Shown here piece after piece: positions 32,912 through 42,617 of a DNA stretch of 64,000 bases. Made by a program: the position numbers and the translations under genes. Origin of the DNA: Granulibacter bethesdensis (GTDB lineage Bacteria; Pseudomonadota; Alphaproteobacteria; Acetobacterales; Acetobacteraceae); the NCBI RefSeq assembly GCF_001889545.1, contig NZ_CP018194.1, positions 558,001 through 622,000 on the forward strand. Reading direction: 5' to 3'. Below the pieces are notes generated by a model. That model worked only from the letters and a program-made list of their open reading frames with translations. It searched no databases and was not told the DNA's origin. Each line of letters starts with the position of its first letter. The stretch's first letter is position 1.

Positions 32912-35398
32912 TCAATATCCTTGCCTGAATTCCGCCCTGGTGGCGGAAGGCGTGTGGAACAGAAGGGCAGCCAAGCCATACAGGATAGCGGCTCCGATCA
33001 GCAGCACGGAATAACCTTTCTGCAAAGCCAATAAATTTGCGAGGGGCGTTGCAACAACCGAAAAAGCGCCGTTCACGCCCCAGGCCCATGGCAGCAGTCC
33101 TGGCGGCGTGCCGTGCAGACCCAGCGGAAAGAACAGACCAAGCAGGGTGGAAACCGGCGCGAGTACGACCCCCAGCAGCAGCAGTCGCAGCATGGCTGGC
33201 CAGTCCAGCGTGTTCAGCACCAGCGCAGGCAGGCCATACAGGATAGCGGCACACCATAGTATGGTCAGCCCGGCGGCAATACGCAGGGTGCGAGCAGCCG
33301 TGCTGGTGAAACGTCCGGACAGCATCGCGCCGATCCCGGAAAAAATCAGCATCATGCTGAGCACGGCGGCAAAGGCGGTGGCGCGGTCATTCAGCCAGAA
33401 AGCAGCCTTGTCGATCAGAACAATCTCCACGAACAGAAAACCAAGGCCCAGAGCGGCAAAATAGGCTATGGCGCGGGCCGTGCCTCCGGCGCTCATGCCG
33501 ATCCGGCGGGGACGGATCATGGGCAGAACCAGCACGATCATGGCCAGCAATGCGGCCTGGGCCAGTACAGCGAGATTGACCAGCGGCCCGATCTCCTGCT
33601 GCGGCAGCATTTCCAGACGCTGGAGAATGGTCCCGAGATGGGACAGGCGCAGCACGGAATAAAAGAAGGGCCGATCCTCTGTGATAGGCGAGAGGTTGAA
33701 GGCACGCTGCGATCCGGTCTTCAGGTCGGCGTCATCCCGCTCTGACAGTACGGGCAAGGCTTCATCGGCCACGGCATCGGCCGGACCGCTTCCACTGGCC
33801 ACCGACCCATCCTCGAATGAAACCGGTGGCAGATCATTGTAAATCGAGGCTTTGGCGGCCTGCAGATCAATGCCGGGGAAATAGGGGACGTCGAAAGAAC
33901 GCTGATCGGCAAAGTGGCGCGCAGCGGCAATCGCGGCTGCGGAGAATGGTTGATTGCTGACCAGTATGCGCAGGTTCCACGCCGAGCGGTACACGATCAC
34001 ATGTGTCATGGGATCGATCCCGCGTGCACGGAGCGCATCGCGTACTGTCGCCAGCAATCGCACGGCATAGGCGGGAAATTCACGGATCGAAACAGGCAGG
34101 GACAGCACCCCGCCCGGTGCCAGCGCTCCGATCAGGGTATCGAGCGACTCACGGGTAAAGACATGGGCATTGGCTTCCTGTTCGTCGAGAAAATCCGACG
34201 AGACGTCGATCACCGCAAAGGTCGCCGGATGGCGGTGCGCCACACCAACGGGATTGGCGCCGGACAGTTCGAGACCTCCCGGCATCAGCTTGCGCAGGAT
34301 CGGGTCAGGTTCGAGAGCCATGATATGGGTGGCTCCCAGAGTTCCGGCCTCGGTGATCCTGAATCCTCCGCCACTGCCGATCAGCAACACCTGTCCGCCC
34401 GCTTTCAGGGCTGTGCTTTCCAGCGTGTAGGGCAATGCATTGAGGGCGGCAGGAGCATAGCGTGCATCAAGTCCCGGCTGCCCCGGACCCTTCAGTGGCA
34501 GAGCGGCGATGCGATTGCCGTCGCGATAGACGCCGAGGGTTCTGGGCGGTCCCGGCAGATTGAGCATCCCGGCATCATTGGAGATGTCGGTATCAACCCG
34601 CTCCGTAAAGTCCGCCAGCACGTTGTAAAGACCGCGCGGGGAGCGGACTTCCTGCACCATCCGTGCTCCCTCGACATGCAGGGGGGCATAGATCGGCTTG
34701 AAATCGTTGAACGCCGCGCTGTCGTAACGCAGCCCCAATATGCCTGTTGCAAACAGCAGCATAGCCAGCGCGGTATGGGCGGCGCGCAGTCGTGGCGGCA
34801 GACGTGCCCCGGCCAACCAGCAGGCCAGCAGCAGTAAAGGCAGCATGCAGGGCATCAACTGGAATGGATGCACATGCTGCATCAGGATCAGCACCAGCAG
34901 TGCCCCGCCTCCCGCCCCGGCAAGATCATAGCCATATGTCCTGCCCAGCCTGGCCGAGCCGAGGATGAAAGACAGGCTGATATACAGCCCGGTCAGAAAG
35001 AAAAACGGCAGCAAGGCCGCATAATACAGCCCGATCAGCCAGAGCTGTGGTCCATACGTGGCCGGGTTCTGCAACTGGAGCGGATTGAACGGATTGGCTG
35101 TCACACACAGATAACCGCCCGCTGCTGCTGGCAGCAGCAGCAATGGCAGAATGGCCTGCAAGGCTGCACTGTATTTCGTCAGCGTCTGCCGGGCCAGCGC
35201 GGTAGCAACCCCGGACAGGGCCAGACCGGCCATGACGATGGAAATGACCCAGTACCCATATTCCGACCATTTCGCGACGGCGAAATAGCGGGTCAGGGCG
35301 GTTTCATATCCGACGGCCGCCCCGGAAATCAGGGCGAGTGCCAGCAGCGGTGCTGGTCGTAACCCGGCGCTGTGCTCAGAGGAGAGAGGAAGACTCAT
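32912..35398 (-). CDS. Polytopic spermidine-synthase-like methyltransferase-fold protein
   Basis: 828-aa inner-membrane protein: about seven spans in residues 10-235, a soluble Rossmann domain around 330-520 with LLIGSGGGFRITEAGTLGATHI (nucleotide motif) and MALEPDPIL, and six or seven more spans in residues 600-820. This layout matches fused membrane proteins annotated as spermidine synthase-like; true aminopropyltransferase activity is unproven and the motif GGGxxx-D residues differ. It overlaps the hydrolase stop by 4 bases and precedes the exported PIMT, forming one unit. Confidence 0.82.
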   Translation of the reverse strand: MSLPLSSEHSAGLRPAPLLALALISGAAVGYETALTRYFAVAKWSEYGYWVISIVMAGLALSGVATALARQTLTKYSAALQAILPLLLLPAAAGGYLCVTANPFNPLQLQNPATYGPQLWLIGLYYAALLPFFFLTGLYISLSFILGSARLGRTYGYDLAGAGGGALLVLILMQHVHPFQLMPCMLPLLLLACWLAGARLPPRLRAAHTALAMLLFATGILGLRYDSAAFNDFKPIYAPLHVEGARMVQEVRSPRGLYNVLADFTERVDTDISNDAGMLNLPGPPRTLGVYRDGNRIAALPLKGPGQPGLDARYAPAALNALPYTLESTALKAGGQVLLIGSGGGFRITEAGTLGATHIMALEPDPILRKLMPGGLELSGANPVGVAHRHPATFAVIDVSSDFLDEQEANAHVFTRESLDTLIGALAPGGVLSLPVSIREFPAYAVRLLATVRDALRARGIDPMTHVIVYRSAWNLRILVSNQPFSAAAIAAARHFADQRSFDVPYFPGIDLQAAKASIYNDLPPVSFEDGSVASGSGPADAVADEALPVLSERDDADLKTGSQRAFNLSPITEDRPFFYSVLRLSHLGTILQRLEMLPQQEIGPLVNLAVLAQAALLAMIVLVLPMIRPRRIGMSAGGTARAIAYFAALGLGFLFVEIVLIDKAAFWLNDRATAFAAVLSMMLIFSGIGAMLSGRFTSTAARTLRIAAGLTILWCAAILYGLPALVLNTLDWPAMLRLLLLGVVLAPVSTLLGLFFPLGLHGTPPGLLPWAWGVNGAFSVVATPLANLLALQKGYSVLLIGAAILYGLAALLFHTPSATRAEFRQGY

Positions 35399-36309
35399 TT
35401 CAGGGCGGTCCGGGGCCAGACTTTCCGGGTGATGAACGATTCCATCAGCCCGTTGAATCGGTCGGCATCATCAATGAACAAGGCGTGTCCTGCGGTGCGG
35501 AAGATGCTGATTTCCGCGTTGGGGTGGTGGGCTGCAAGATTCATGGCCTGCCCTTCGAAAGCCGGGCGCACGGCATACAGAACCGGTTTGGCAGTCGCAT
35601 ACACGGCTTCTTTCCAGTAGGTGCGGGGAACAGGATAGCGCAGCAGGGCCGCCGCGACATTGGGTGGAGTATGGAGCGCATCCTGGGTCAGCTGTTCCAG
35701 GAAGGCGGTCGATTGTGGCGTATGAAACATGCTGCGCACGAAAGCCTGCATCGCAGCCTGCCGATTGAGCGGGCGTGTTTTTCTGCCTCTCTGTCGCTTG
35801 CCGCCGGCTGCTCCGGGGGCGGGGTTCTCGCCAATGGAATTATCGATCAGCACCAGCCCCGCAAGACGCGCATCGCCATGCTCATGCAGATAGGCCAACA
35901 CATCCAGCACGCCAAGCGACCAGCCCACCAGCAGCACGCCTGCGCTTGTGTCTCCGCCGAGTTGGGCAATGGCATCAGCAATATCCTGTCCACGTCGCCA
36001 TGGATCATAGCCGGTGGCGGGAATGTCGCTCTCCCCCTGTCCGCGCGGGTCCAGAGCGGCAACGTGAAAATATCTGCTGAAGAAGGTGAGCTGCCGGTCC
36101 CAGATCCAGGCCGGCATGCACCAGCCCGGCACAAACAGAATCGATGGCGCGGAGGCAGGACCTGCCTCAATCATGTGCAGGCGGATGCCATCACTCGCAG
36201 AAATGAACCGGTTATAATCAGCCGCTCTGCCAGTGCAGGGTGCGCAGACGCTGGTTGCGCCTGCTCCGAGCAGCGCGTTCAGAAACGGTCTGCGTGACAG
36301 GAAAGCCAT
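35395..36309 (-). CDS. Exported alpha/beta hydrolase
   Basis: 304-aa hydrolase. Residues 1-28 (MAFLSRRPFLNALLGAGATS) carry RR and a hydrophobic core, suggesting Tat or Sec export. The nucleophile elbow is GWSLG (VLLVGWSLGVLDVL), with oxyanion part LFVPGWCMPAWIW and a C-terminal GHALFIDD giving the His. Start at 36309 after AAAAGG, 9 bases upstream; the longer frame above it has no family features. First gene of a three-gene run with the membrane synthase and exported PIMT. Confidence 0.85.
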   Translation of the reverse strand: MAFLSRRPFLNALLGAGATSVCAPCTGRAADYNRFISASDGIRLHMIEAGPASAPSILFVPGWCMPAWIWDRQLTFFSRYFHVAALDPRGQGESDIPATGYDPWRRGQDIADAIAQLGGDTSAGVLLVGWSLGVLDVLAYLHEHGDARLAGLVLIDNSIGENPAPGAAGGKRQRGRKTRPLNRQAAMQAFVRSMFHTPQSTAFLEQLTQDALHTPPNVAAALLRYPVPRTYWKEAVYATAKPVLYAVRPAFEGQAMNLAAHHPNAEISIFRTAGHALFIDDADRFNGLMESFITRKVWPRTALK

Positions 36310-36565
36310 GCCGGATGCCTTTTCATATCCGTGCCGGGCAGCAGAGGCGTCAAGGGAAAGACTTGCCCATGAGACGATCAGGCCCATGAGGCGATCAGGC
36401 AAGACCGGGCGGCCCGGTGTGTCAACCTGTGCTGCTGCCTGCCGGCTGTCTGAGAGGTCTATAGAAAGTTTGGTTACGCGGTGGCGCAAGGATTGCTTCC
36501 ACCTTACAACCGGAAGCACGGCATTTCACGCCACCTATTCCGCCGGTGAAACAGTTGGACACCTC

Positions 36566-39500
36566 ATGTCGATCCACGTCGCTCTTACCCACCGCACTTC
36601 CTATCGGTATGAAAAGCCTGCCGCTTTGGGGCCGCAGGTCATCAGGCTGAGGCCCGCACCGCATGCCCGCACCCCGGTGCTGTCCTATGCGCTGAAGGTT
36701 GAGCCTCAGCCGCATTTCATCAACTGGCAGCAGGACCCGCAGGGCAATTTTCAGGCGCGGGTCGTGTTCCCGGAAAAAGTCACTCATTTCGATGTGACGG
36801 TCGATCTGGTCGCCGATATGGCAACGATCAATCCGTTCGACTTCTTTCTGGAACCGGAAGCTGAATCCTGGCCCTTCGCCTATGATCCGGTGCTGGAGCA
36901 TGAGCTGGCTCCGTTCCGTCGTCAGGAAGAGGCAGGCCCGCTGCTGAAGGCGTTTCTGGATGAACTGCCGCGGCCGGATGGGGAAGGCGACGGCCTGCCC
37001 ACCATCAACATGCTGGTGGATCTGAACCGCCGGGTGCAGGAGCGCGTCAATTACGTCGTCCGCATGGAACCTGGCGTGTTCACGCCGGAGGAAACGCTTG
37101 AAAAGCAGCTTGGCTCCTGCCGCGACAGCGCGTGGCTGCTGGTGCAGGTGCTGCGGCATCTCGGTTTCGCGGCGCGGTTTGTCTCCGGCTATCTGATCCA
37201 GTTGACGGCGGATGTGAAGCCGCTGGACGGCCCGGCTGGCCCGGATGAGGATTTCACCGATCTGCATGCCTGGGCCGAGGTATACCTGCCCGGCGCGGGC
37301 TGGATCGGGCTGGATGCGACCTCCGGCCTTATGGCGGGCGAGGGGCATATCCCGCTGGCCGCGACGCCGGAACCGGCTTCGGCAGCCCCGATTTCCGGCC
37401 TGATCGAGAAGGTGGAAACCGAATTCGACTTCGCCATGGGCGTGACGCGGATCAAGGAAACACCGCGCACCACCAAACCTTATATCGAGAAAACCTGGCA
37501 GGATATTCTGGCTGCCGGTGCACGGACCGATCGCGCGCTGAACGCGGGTGATGTGCGTCTGACCATGGGGGGCGAGCCGACTTTCGTCTCTGCGACCGAT
37601 TTCGAATCTGCGGAGTGGAAAACGGATGCGCTCGGGGAGACCAAGCGCGCTTATGCCGGTCGTCTGATGCGTCGTCTGACGGCACTCTGGTCACCCGGTG
37701 CGGCGATGCATCTGGCGCTCGGCAAGCATTATCCGGGTGAGCAGTTGCCGCGTTGGGCACTCCATGCGCACTGGCGGGTGGATGGGGAGCCAGTCTGGAC
37801 CGATCCGGCCCTGCTGGCGGATGACGATACGATTGATCACGCGACTCCGGATGATGCGCGCCGTTTTGCGCGGGCGCTGGCAGAGCGGCTGGAGGTCGAT
37901 GCCGGTCTGGTTGCCCCTGCTTATGAGGACATACATTACTATCTGTGGCGTGAATCCCGCCTGCCCGCCAATGTTCTGGCGGAAGGCAGCAAGCTGCGCG
38001 ATCCGGCGGAGCGGGCAAGGCTGGCGCGGGTGTTCGGGCAGGGGCTGGATGCGGAAGTCGGCAGTATCCTGCCACTGCGTCGCGCCATTCTCGACGGGCG
38101 TCGTATCTGGCAGTCCGGGCGCTGGTTCTTCCGGGGCGATACGCTGTTCCTGATCCCCGGCGATGCTCCGATCGGCTTCCGCCTGCCGTTGCAGAGCCTG
38201 CCATGGGCTGATCCGTCCAGTCTGGATGTCGATTTCCCGGTGGACCCGTTCGCGCCCAGAAACCCGTTCGCACCGCGTGCCGCCTACAGTTGGGGACATG
38301 GCGGGCTGTCACGGGATGGTATGGAGGCCGCCTATGCGACCCGCAGCGGGCAGGGCGCGCTTTATCGACAGGGTGCGACGGCTTATGTCTCGCCCGGTGC
38401 ATGGCTTGAACGTCCGATCCGGCAGGAAGCGCCGGTGATCGGTCGGGATGAGCCGGATGTGGTCCGCACCGCTTTGGCGGTCGAGGCGCGTCGTGGCGTG
38501 CTGCACGTTTTCCTGCCCCCGCTCTATGATGCGGAGGACTGGCTGGAACTGGTCGCACGGGTGGAGGACACGGCCCGCGCTGAAGGCCGCCCTGTGGTGC
38601 TGGAGGGCTATGCGCCGCCGGAAGATCCGCGCCTGCTGTCTTTCTCCATCACCCCTGATCCGGGCGTGCTGGAAGTCAATGTGCATCCCTCGGAAAACTG
38701 GGCGGTGCATGTGGAGCGCACTGAGCAGCTGTACGAAGAAGCGCGCGCGGTCGGGCTGGCCACCGAAAAATTCATGCTCGATGGCACCCATGTCGGCACG
38801 GGTGGCGGCAATCACGTGGTGATGGGGGCGGCGCATGCGGCGGACAGTCCGTTCCTGCGGCGGCCCGACCTGCTGAAGTCGATGCTGGGTTTCTGGCATA
38901 ACCATCCCAGCCTGTCCTACCTGTTCAGCGGGTTGTTCATCGGCCCGTTCAGCCAGCATCCCCGTATCGACGAAGCGCGGGAGGACAGCGTGCGGGAGCT
39001 GGAGATCGCGTGCGAACGGGTCTCCCCCTTCAGCCCCACCCCGCCCTGGCTGACGGACCGGATTTTCCGCAACATTCTGGCGGATGTGACCGGCAACACG
39101 CATCGCACCGAGTTCTGCATCGACAAGATGTATGCGCCGGAAAGCAGCTCCGGCCGTCGTGGTCTGGTCGAGTTCCGGGCGTTCGAGATGCCGCCCCATG
39201 CGCGTATGTCCGCAGCGCAGGCTTTGCTGATGCGGGCGGCTGTGGCGGCATTCTGGCAGTTCCCTTATGAGCGCCGTCTGATCAGGTGGGGTACGCGCCT
39301 GCATGACGATTTCATGCTGCCGCATTACGTCGCGCAGGATCTGAAGGATGCGCTGGAACATCTGGCCGCTGCCGGGCAGCGTCTGGACCCTGACTGGTTC
39401 CTGCCGCATCAGGAGTTCCGCTTCCCGTTGGTCGGTGAAATCGCCGTGCGCGATATGGTGGTGGAGCTGCGGCATGCGCTGGAGCCCTGGCATATTCTGG

Positions 39501-39964
39501 GTGAAGAGCCTGCTGCCGGGGGCACCGTACGCTACGTGGACAGTGCGGTCGAGCGTTTGCAGGCACGGGTCACCGGATGGTCAGCGGAACGTTATGTCCT
39601 GTCCTGCAATGGCGCAGAGGTGCCGTTGCAGAAAACCGAAACGCAGGGCGAATACGTGGCGGGTGTCCGGTTCAAGGCCTGGTCTCCGCCCAGTTCCCTG
39701 CACCCCACCATTCCGGCGCATGGGCCCCTGGTATTCGATGTGTATGACAGCTGGACCGGGCGTTCGCTGGGCGGCATGACCTATCACGTGTCTCATCCGG
39801 GTGGACGGAACTATGATCGTTTCCCTGTGAATGCGAACGAGGCCGAGGCGAGGCGTCGCGCCCGTTTCTTCCCGTTCGGCCATACATCCGGGCCGATGGA
39901 GCGTCCCCGTCTTCTGCCGAACCCGGAACAGCCGCGGACGCTCGATCTGCGGCGGGGACACTGA
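36566..39964 (+). CDS. Transglutaminase-DUF2126 fusion, predicted amidoligase system
   Basis: 1132-aa cytosolic protein. The N-terminal third is a transglutaminase-like domain with catalytic Cys185 (LGSCRDSAW), His234 (DLHAWAE) and Asp250 (GLDATSG). From about residue 300 it is DUF2126, related by fold to glutamine-synthetase-type COOH-NH2 ligases, with LTMGGEPTFVS, VNVHPSENWAVHVERTEQ, DGTHVGTGGGNHVVMG and RGLVEFRAFEMPPH. ATG at 36566 was chosen because family similarity begins at IHVALTHRTSYRYE; upstream in-frame sequence is not conserved in kind. It leads a three-gene plus-strand cluster with the ATP-grasp/alpha-E and second transglutaminase. Role is predicted as peptide synthesis or ligation; the product is unknown. 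Confidence 0.92.
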   Translation: MSIHVALTHRTSYRYEKPAALGPQVIRLRPAPHARTPVLSYALKVEPQPHFINWQQDPQGNFQARVVFPEKVTHFDVTVDLVADMATINPFDFFLEPEAESWPFAYDPVLEHELAPFRRQEEAGPLLKAFLDELPRPDGEGDGLPTINMLVDLNRRVQERVNYVVRMEPGVFTPEETLEKQLGSCRDSAWLLVQVLRHLGFAARFVSGYLIQLTADVKPLDGPAGPDEDFTDLHAWAEVYLPGAGWIGLDATSGLMAGEGHIPLAATPEPASAAPISGLIEKVETEFDFAMGVTRIKETPRTTKPYIEKTWQDILAAGARTDRALNAGDVRLTMGGEPTFVSATDFESAEWKTDALGETKRAYAGRLMRRLTALWSPGAAMHLALGKHYPGEQLPRWALHAHWRVDGEPVWTDPALLADDDTIDHATPDDARRFARALAERLEVDAGLVAPAYEDIHYYLWRESRLPANVLAEGSKLRDPAERARLARVFGQGLDAEVGSILPLRRAILDGRRIWQSGRWFFRGDTLFLIPGDAPIGFRLPLQSLPWADPSSLDVDFPVDPFAPRNPFAPRAAYSWGHGGLSRDGMEAAYATRSGQGALYRQGATAYVSPGAWLERPIRQEAPVIGRDEPDVVRTALAVEARRGVLHVFLPPLYDAEDWLELVARVEDTARAEGRPVVLEGYAPPEDPRLLSFSITPDPGVLEVNVHPSENWAVHVERTEQLYEEARAVGLATEKFMLDGTHVGTGGGNHVVMGAAHAADSPFLRRPDLLKSMLGFWHNHPSLSYLFSGLFIGPFSQHPRIDEAREDSVRELEIACERVSPFSPTPPWLTDRIFRNILADVTGNTHRTEFCIDKMYAPESSSGRRGLVEFRAFEMPPHARMSAAQALLMRAAVAAFWQFPYERRLIRWGTRLHDDFMLPHYVAQDLKDALEHLAAAGQRLDPDWFLPHQEFRFPLVGEIAVRDMVVELRHALEPWHILGEEPAAGGTVRYVDSAVERLQARVTGWSAERYVLSCNGAEVPLQKTETQGEYVAGVRFKAWSPPSSLHPTIPAHGPLVFDVYDSWTGRSLGGMTYHVSHPGGRNYDRFPVNANEAEARRRARFFPFGHTSGPMERPRLLPNPEQPRTLDLRRGH

Positions 39965-40088
39965 ACAGGGTGGGATTGTTTGACAGAGGGGGTGGGTGCA
40001 TGCCGGACTGTGCATGTGCTGTCGAAAGAAGGTGGACACCCCCTGATGCGCCGCTAAAACCTTTGTTCATGGCAGATGGACAAGGCAC

Positions 40089-42617
40089 GTGAGCGTCGTC
40101 GAAGGGCTGGACGAGATGGTGGATGGCCAGGGGAGCATACGCCCCCACTGGCGCTCCATCCTTGGAACCCTGACCGCGCTGGGGGATGGAGGCATCGCTC
40201 AGCGCGCCCGCCGGCTGGACCGTATGTTCGAGCAGGAGGGCGTCTCCAGTTTGATTCCCGGCACGGTTGAGCGTGAGGGGTGGCGGTGCGATCCGGTGCC
40301 GTTGCCCATCACGGCACGGGAGTTCTCGACTTTGGCCTGGGGGCTGGCACAGCGTGCCACCCTGCTGTCGGCCATATTGCAGGACGTCTATGGACCACAG
40401 CGGGTGTTGTCGGAAGGCTGGCTGCCTCCGGCGCTGGTGTATGGAAACCGGGCTTTTCTGCGCGCCTGTCGCAGCCAGCCGGATTATCCTCCCGGCAGGC
40501 AGAATGGCACTCCCCCGGGAAAAATGCTCGATTTCTACTCCGCCGATCTGATCCGGGCGCCGGATGGGCGATGGCATGTGCTGGCAGACAGGACATGCGG
40601 TTGTGCGGGGCTGGGCTATGCGCTGGAAAACCGGCGCATTCTGGCCCGTGTGATGCCGGAATCATTCCGCGTCGCCCATGTGCGGAGGTTGCGGCCTTTC
40701 TTCGACTTCTGGCTTGACCGGTTGCAGGAAATTGCGCCGCGCAGCGAGGATGGACAGTCGCAGTCCAATCCGATGATCGTGCTGCTGACGCCCGGCTATC
40801 GCTCGCCGCAATGGTTCGAGCATATGTTTCTGTCGCGGGAGCTGTCCTGTGCGCTGGTTGAGGGTGGCGACCTGACCGTACGCAATGGTCGGGTTTTTCT
40901 GAAAACCCTGCGCGGGTTGCAACCGGTGGATGTCGTGCTCCGCCGGACAGAGGGTGTGGCAGTAGACCCGCTGGAGCTTGCACCGGGGCCGGGAACGGTC
41001 GGTCTGCTGGAAGCGGCGCGCAGCGGCAGCGTCACCATCACCAATTCCCCCGGCACGGATATGGCGGAAGCTCCGGGCCTTGCCGCGTTCATCCCGCTGC
41101 TGGCCGAAAAAATGCTGGGCGAGGGATTGCATATTCCTCAGGTGCCATCGCTCTGGCTGGGGGGTGAGACGGCGTGGGCGGAGGTCCGGCAGGATCTGTC
41201 CCGCTGGGTGCTCCGTTCGGCCATGGATAGCAGTGAACCCCCCATTATTGCCGGTGCCTTGTCCGAGGATGAGCGGGCCGCATTGGAGAAGACCATTGCA
41301 GCGAATCCCGGCCGTTGGTCCGCCTTCGCGCATATGGTACCTTCCAGGGCGCCTTGCGCCGGGCCGGACGGGCTGACGCCGCGGCCGATCACGCTGCGTA
41401 TCTTTCTGGCCTGGGATGGTAACTCATGGCGTGCCATGCAGGGTGGGCTTGCTTATGTCGTGCAGGAGGGGCAGGCGGGAGGCGCACGTCTGGCTTCCCA
41501 TGGCATGAGCAAGGATGTCTGGGTGCTGGCGGATGATCATCAGGATCTGGCCGGTCCCGCCCTGCGCGTTGTCACACGACTGGCGCCACGCCGCACGGCG
41601 GCTGCCGTACCGAGCCGGGTGGCGGACAATCTGTATTGGCTGGGGCGCTATGTGGAGCGGCTGGACAGCGATGCGAGGCTGGCCCGTGCCGCATTGACCC
41701 GGTTGAATCGGGGCCTCCTGCTGCCGCATGAGATGGTGGAGCTGGATACGCTCGGTCAATGTCTGGCGACCTCCGGCCTGCTGTCATCGCCGGTGGGGGC
41801 GGGCGCGCACGGTCTGCTGGCCAGCGGGCTGTTATCTGCAACGCGGGAGGATGGCGCGCTGGGAGTTCTGCTGGGTCGGGTTGCCCGGTTGACGGAGCTG
41901 GTGCGGGATCGCCTGACCGATGAAATGTATGCCACCTTCACCACCACCCTGCGCAGTGCGCGGGCAGAGACGCTGGTCACCGGCAAAAGTCTGGATCAGA
42001 TGGCGCAGGCCATGGCGGAAATATCCCGCTTCTGCACGGCCGTTTCCGGTGCTGCGGCGGAAAATATGGTACGCGGTGGCGGCTGGATGTTTCTGGAGCT
42101 GGGACGCCGGATCGAACGGGCATGGACGTCCGCCGGCATGCTCGCAACAGTTCTGGATACGCGCCCGTCCTGGCTGGAGACCAGTCTGCGCGTTGCACTG
42201 GAATTATGCGACAGCGCCATAACCTATCGGAACCGGTATCTGACAGCAATCCAGCCTGATCCTGCGCTGGATCTGGTGATTGCCGATCCCGACAATCCAC
42301 GCAGCCTGATTTTTCAGCTCGTTGCGATCAGGGAGCGGTTGATGCAGGTTGCCGAGGCCGCACAGCAGCCGGATGAGGCAGTCGGTTTGATTGCGGCCGC
42401 AAACGCGTTGGGCGAGGAGGCGGTGATCATTGCCGGAGACGTGGTCAAGGCCGATGATCCATATGCCGCCACCCTGACGGCGGCGAAGCGTTTACGGGGG
42501 CTGGAAACAGGTGCGGCCGCTCTTTCCGACCAGATTACCCGTCAGTATTTCACCCTGCTGCCCAGCCAGTCCGTCGGACAGCCGCGGTTGGCGGAGGAAG
42601 ATGGGGTGGTATCGTGA
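40089..42617 (+). CDS. Circularly permuted ATP-grasp and alpha-E fusion protein
   Basis: 842 aa. Residues 1-500 are a circularly permuted type-2 ATP-grasp ligase (DYPPGRQNGTPPGKMLDFYSADL, LADRTCGCAGLGYALENR, VVLRRTEGVAVDPLEL). Residues 507-840 are an alpha-E helical domain (VPSRVADNLYWLGRYVERLDS; ISRFCTAVSGAAAENMVRGGGWMFLELGRRIER). In many bacteria these are two separate genes; here they are one frame. GTG start with AAGG upstream. The transglutaminase GTG overlaps its stop. Predicted to activate a carboxylate with ATP for amide bond formation. Confidence 0.92.
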   Translation: MSVVEGLDEMVDGQGSIRPHWRSILGTLTALGDGGIAQRARRLDRMFEQEGVSSLIPGTVEREGWRCDPVPLPITAREFSTLAWGLAQRATLLSAILQDVYGPQRVLSEGWLPPALVYGNRAFLRACRSQPDYPPGRQNGTPPGKMLDFYSADLIRAPDGRWHVLADRTCGCAGLGYALENRRILARVMPESFRVAHVRRLRPFFDFWLDRLQEIAPRSEDGQSQSNPMIVLLTPGYRSPQWFEHMFLSRELSCALVEGGDLTVRNGRVFLKTLRGLQPVDVVLRRTEGVAVDPLELAPGPGTVGLLEAARSGSVTITNSPGTDMAEAPGLAAFIPLLAEKMLGEGLHIPQVPSLWLGGETAWAEVRQDLSRWVLRSAMDSSEPPIIAGALSEDERAALEKTIAANPGRWSAFAHMVPSRAPCAGPDGLTPRPITLRIFLAWDGNSWRAMQGGLAYVVQEGQAGGARLASHGMSKDVWVLADDHQDLAGPALRVVTRLAPRRTAAAVPSRVADNLYWLGRYVERLDSDARLARAALTRLNRGLLLPHEMVELDTLGQCLATSGLLSSPVGAGAHGLLASGLLSATREDGALGVLLGRVARLTELVRDRLTDEMYATFTTTLRSARAETLVTGKSLDQMAQAMAEISRFCTAVSGAAAENMVRGGGWMFLELGRRIERAWTSAGMLATVLDTRPSWLETSLRVALELCDSAITYRNRYLTAIQPDPALDLVIADPDNPRSLIFQLVAIRERLMQVAEAAQQPDEAVGLIAAANALGEEAVIIAGDVVKADDPYAATLTAAKRLRGLETGAAALSDQITRQYFTLLPSQSVGQPRLAEEDGVVS

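Noticed and set aside
38309-39493. A 394-codon frame opposite the DUF2126 gene
   Set aside because: Produced by high-GC codon bias; no family similarity.
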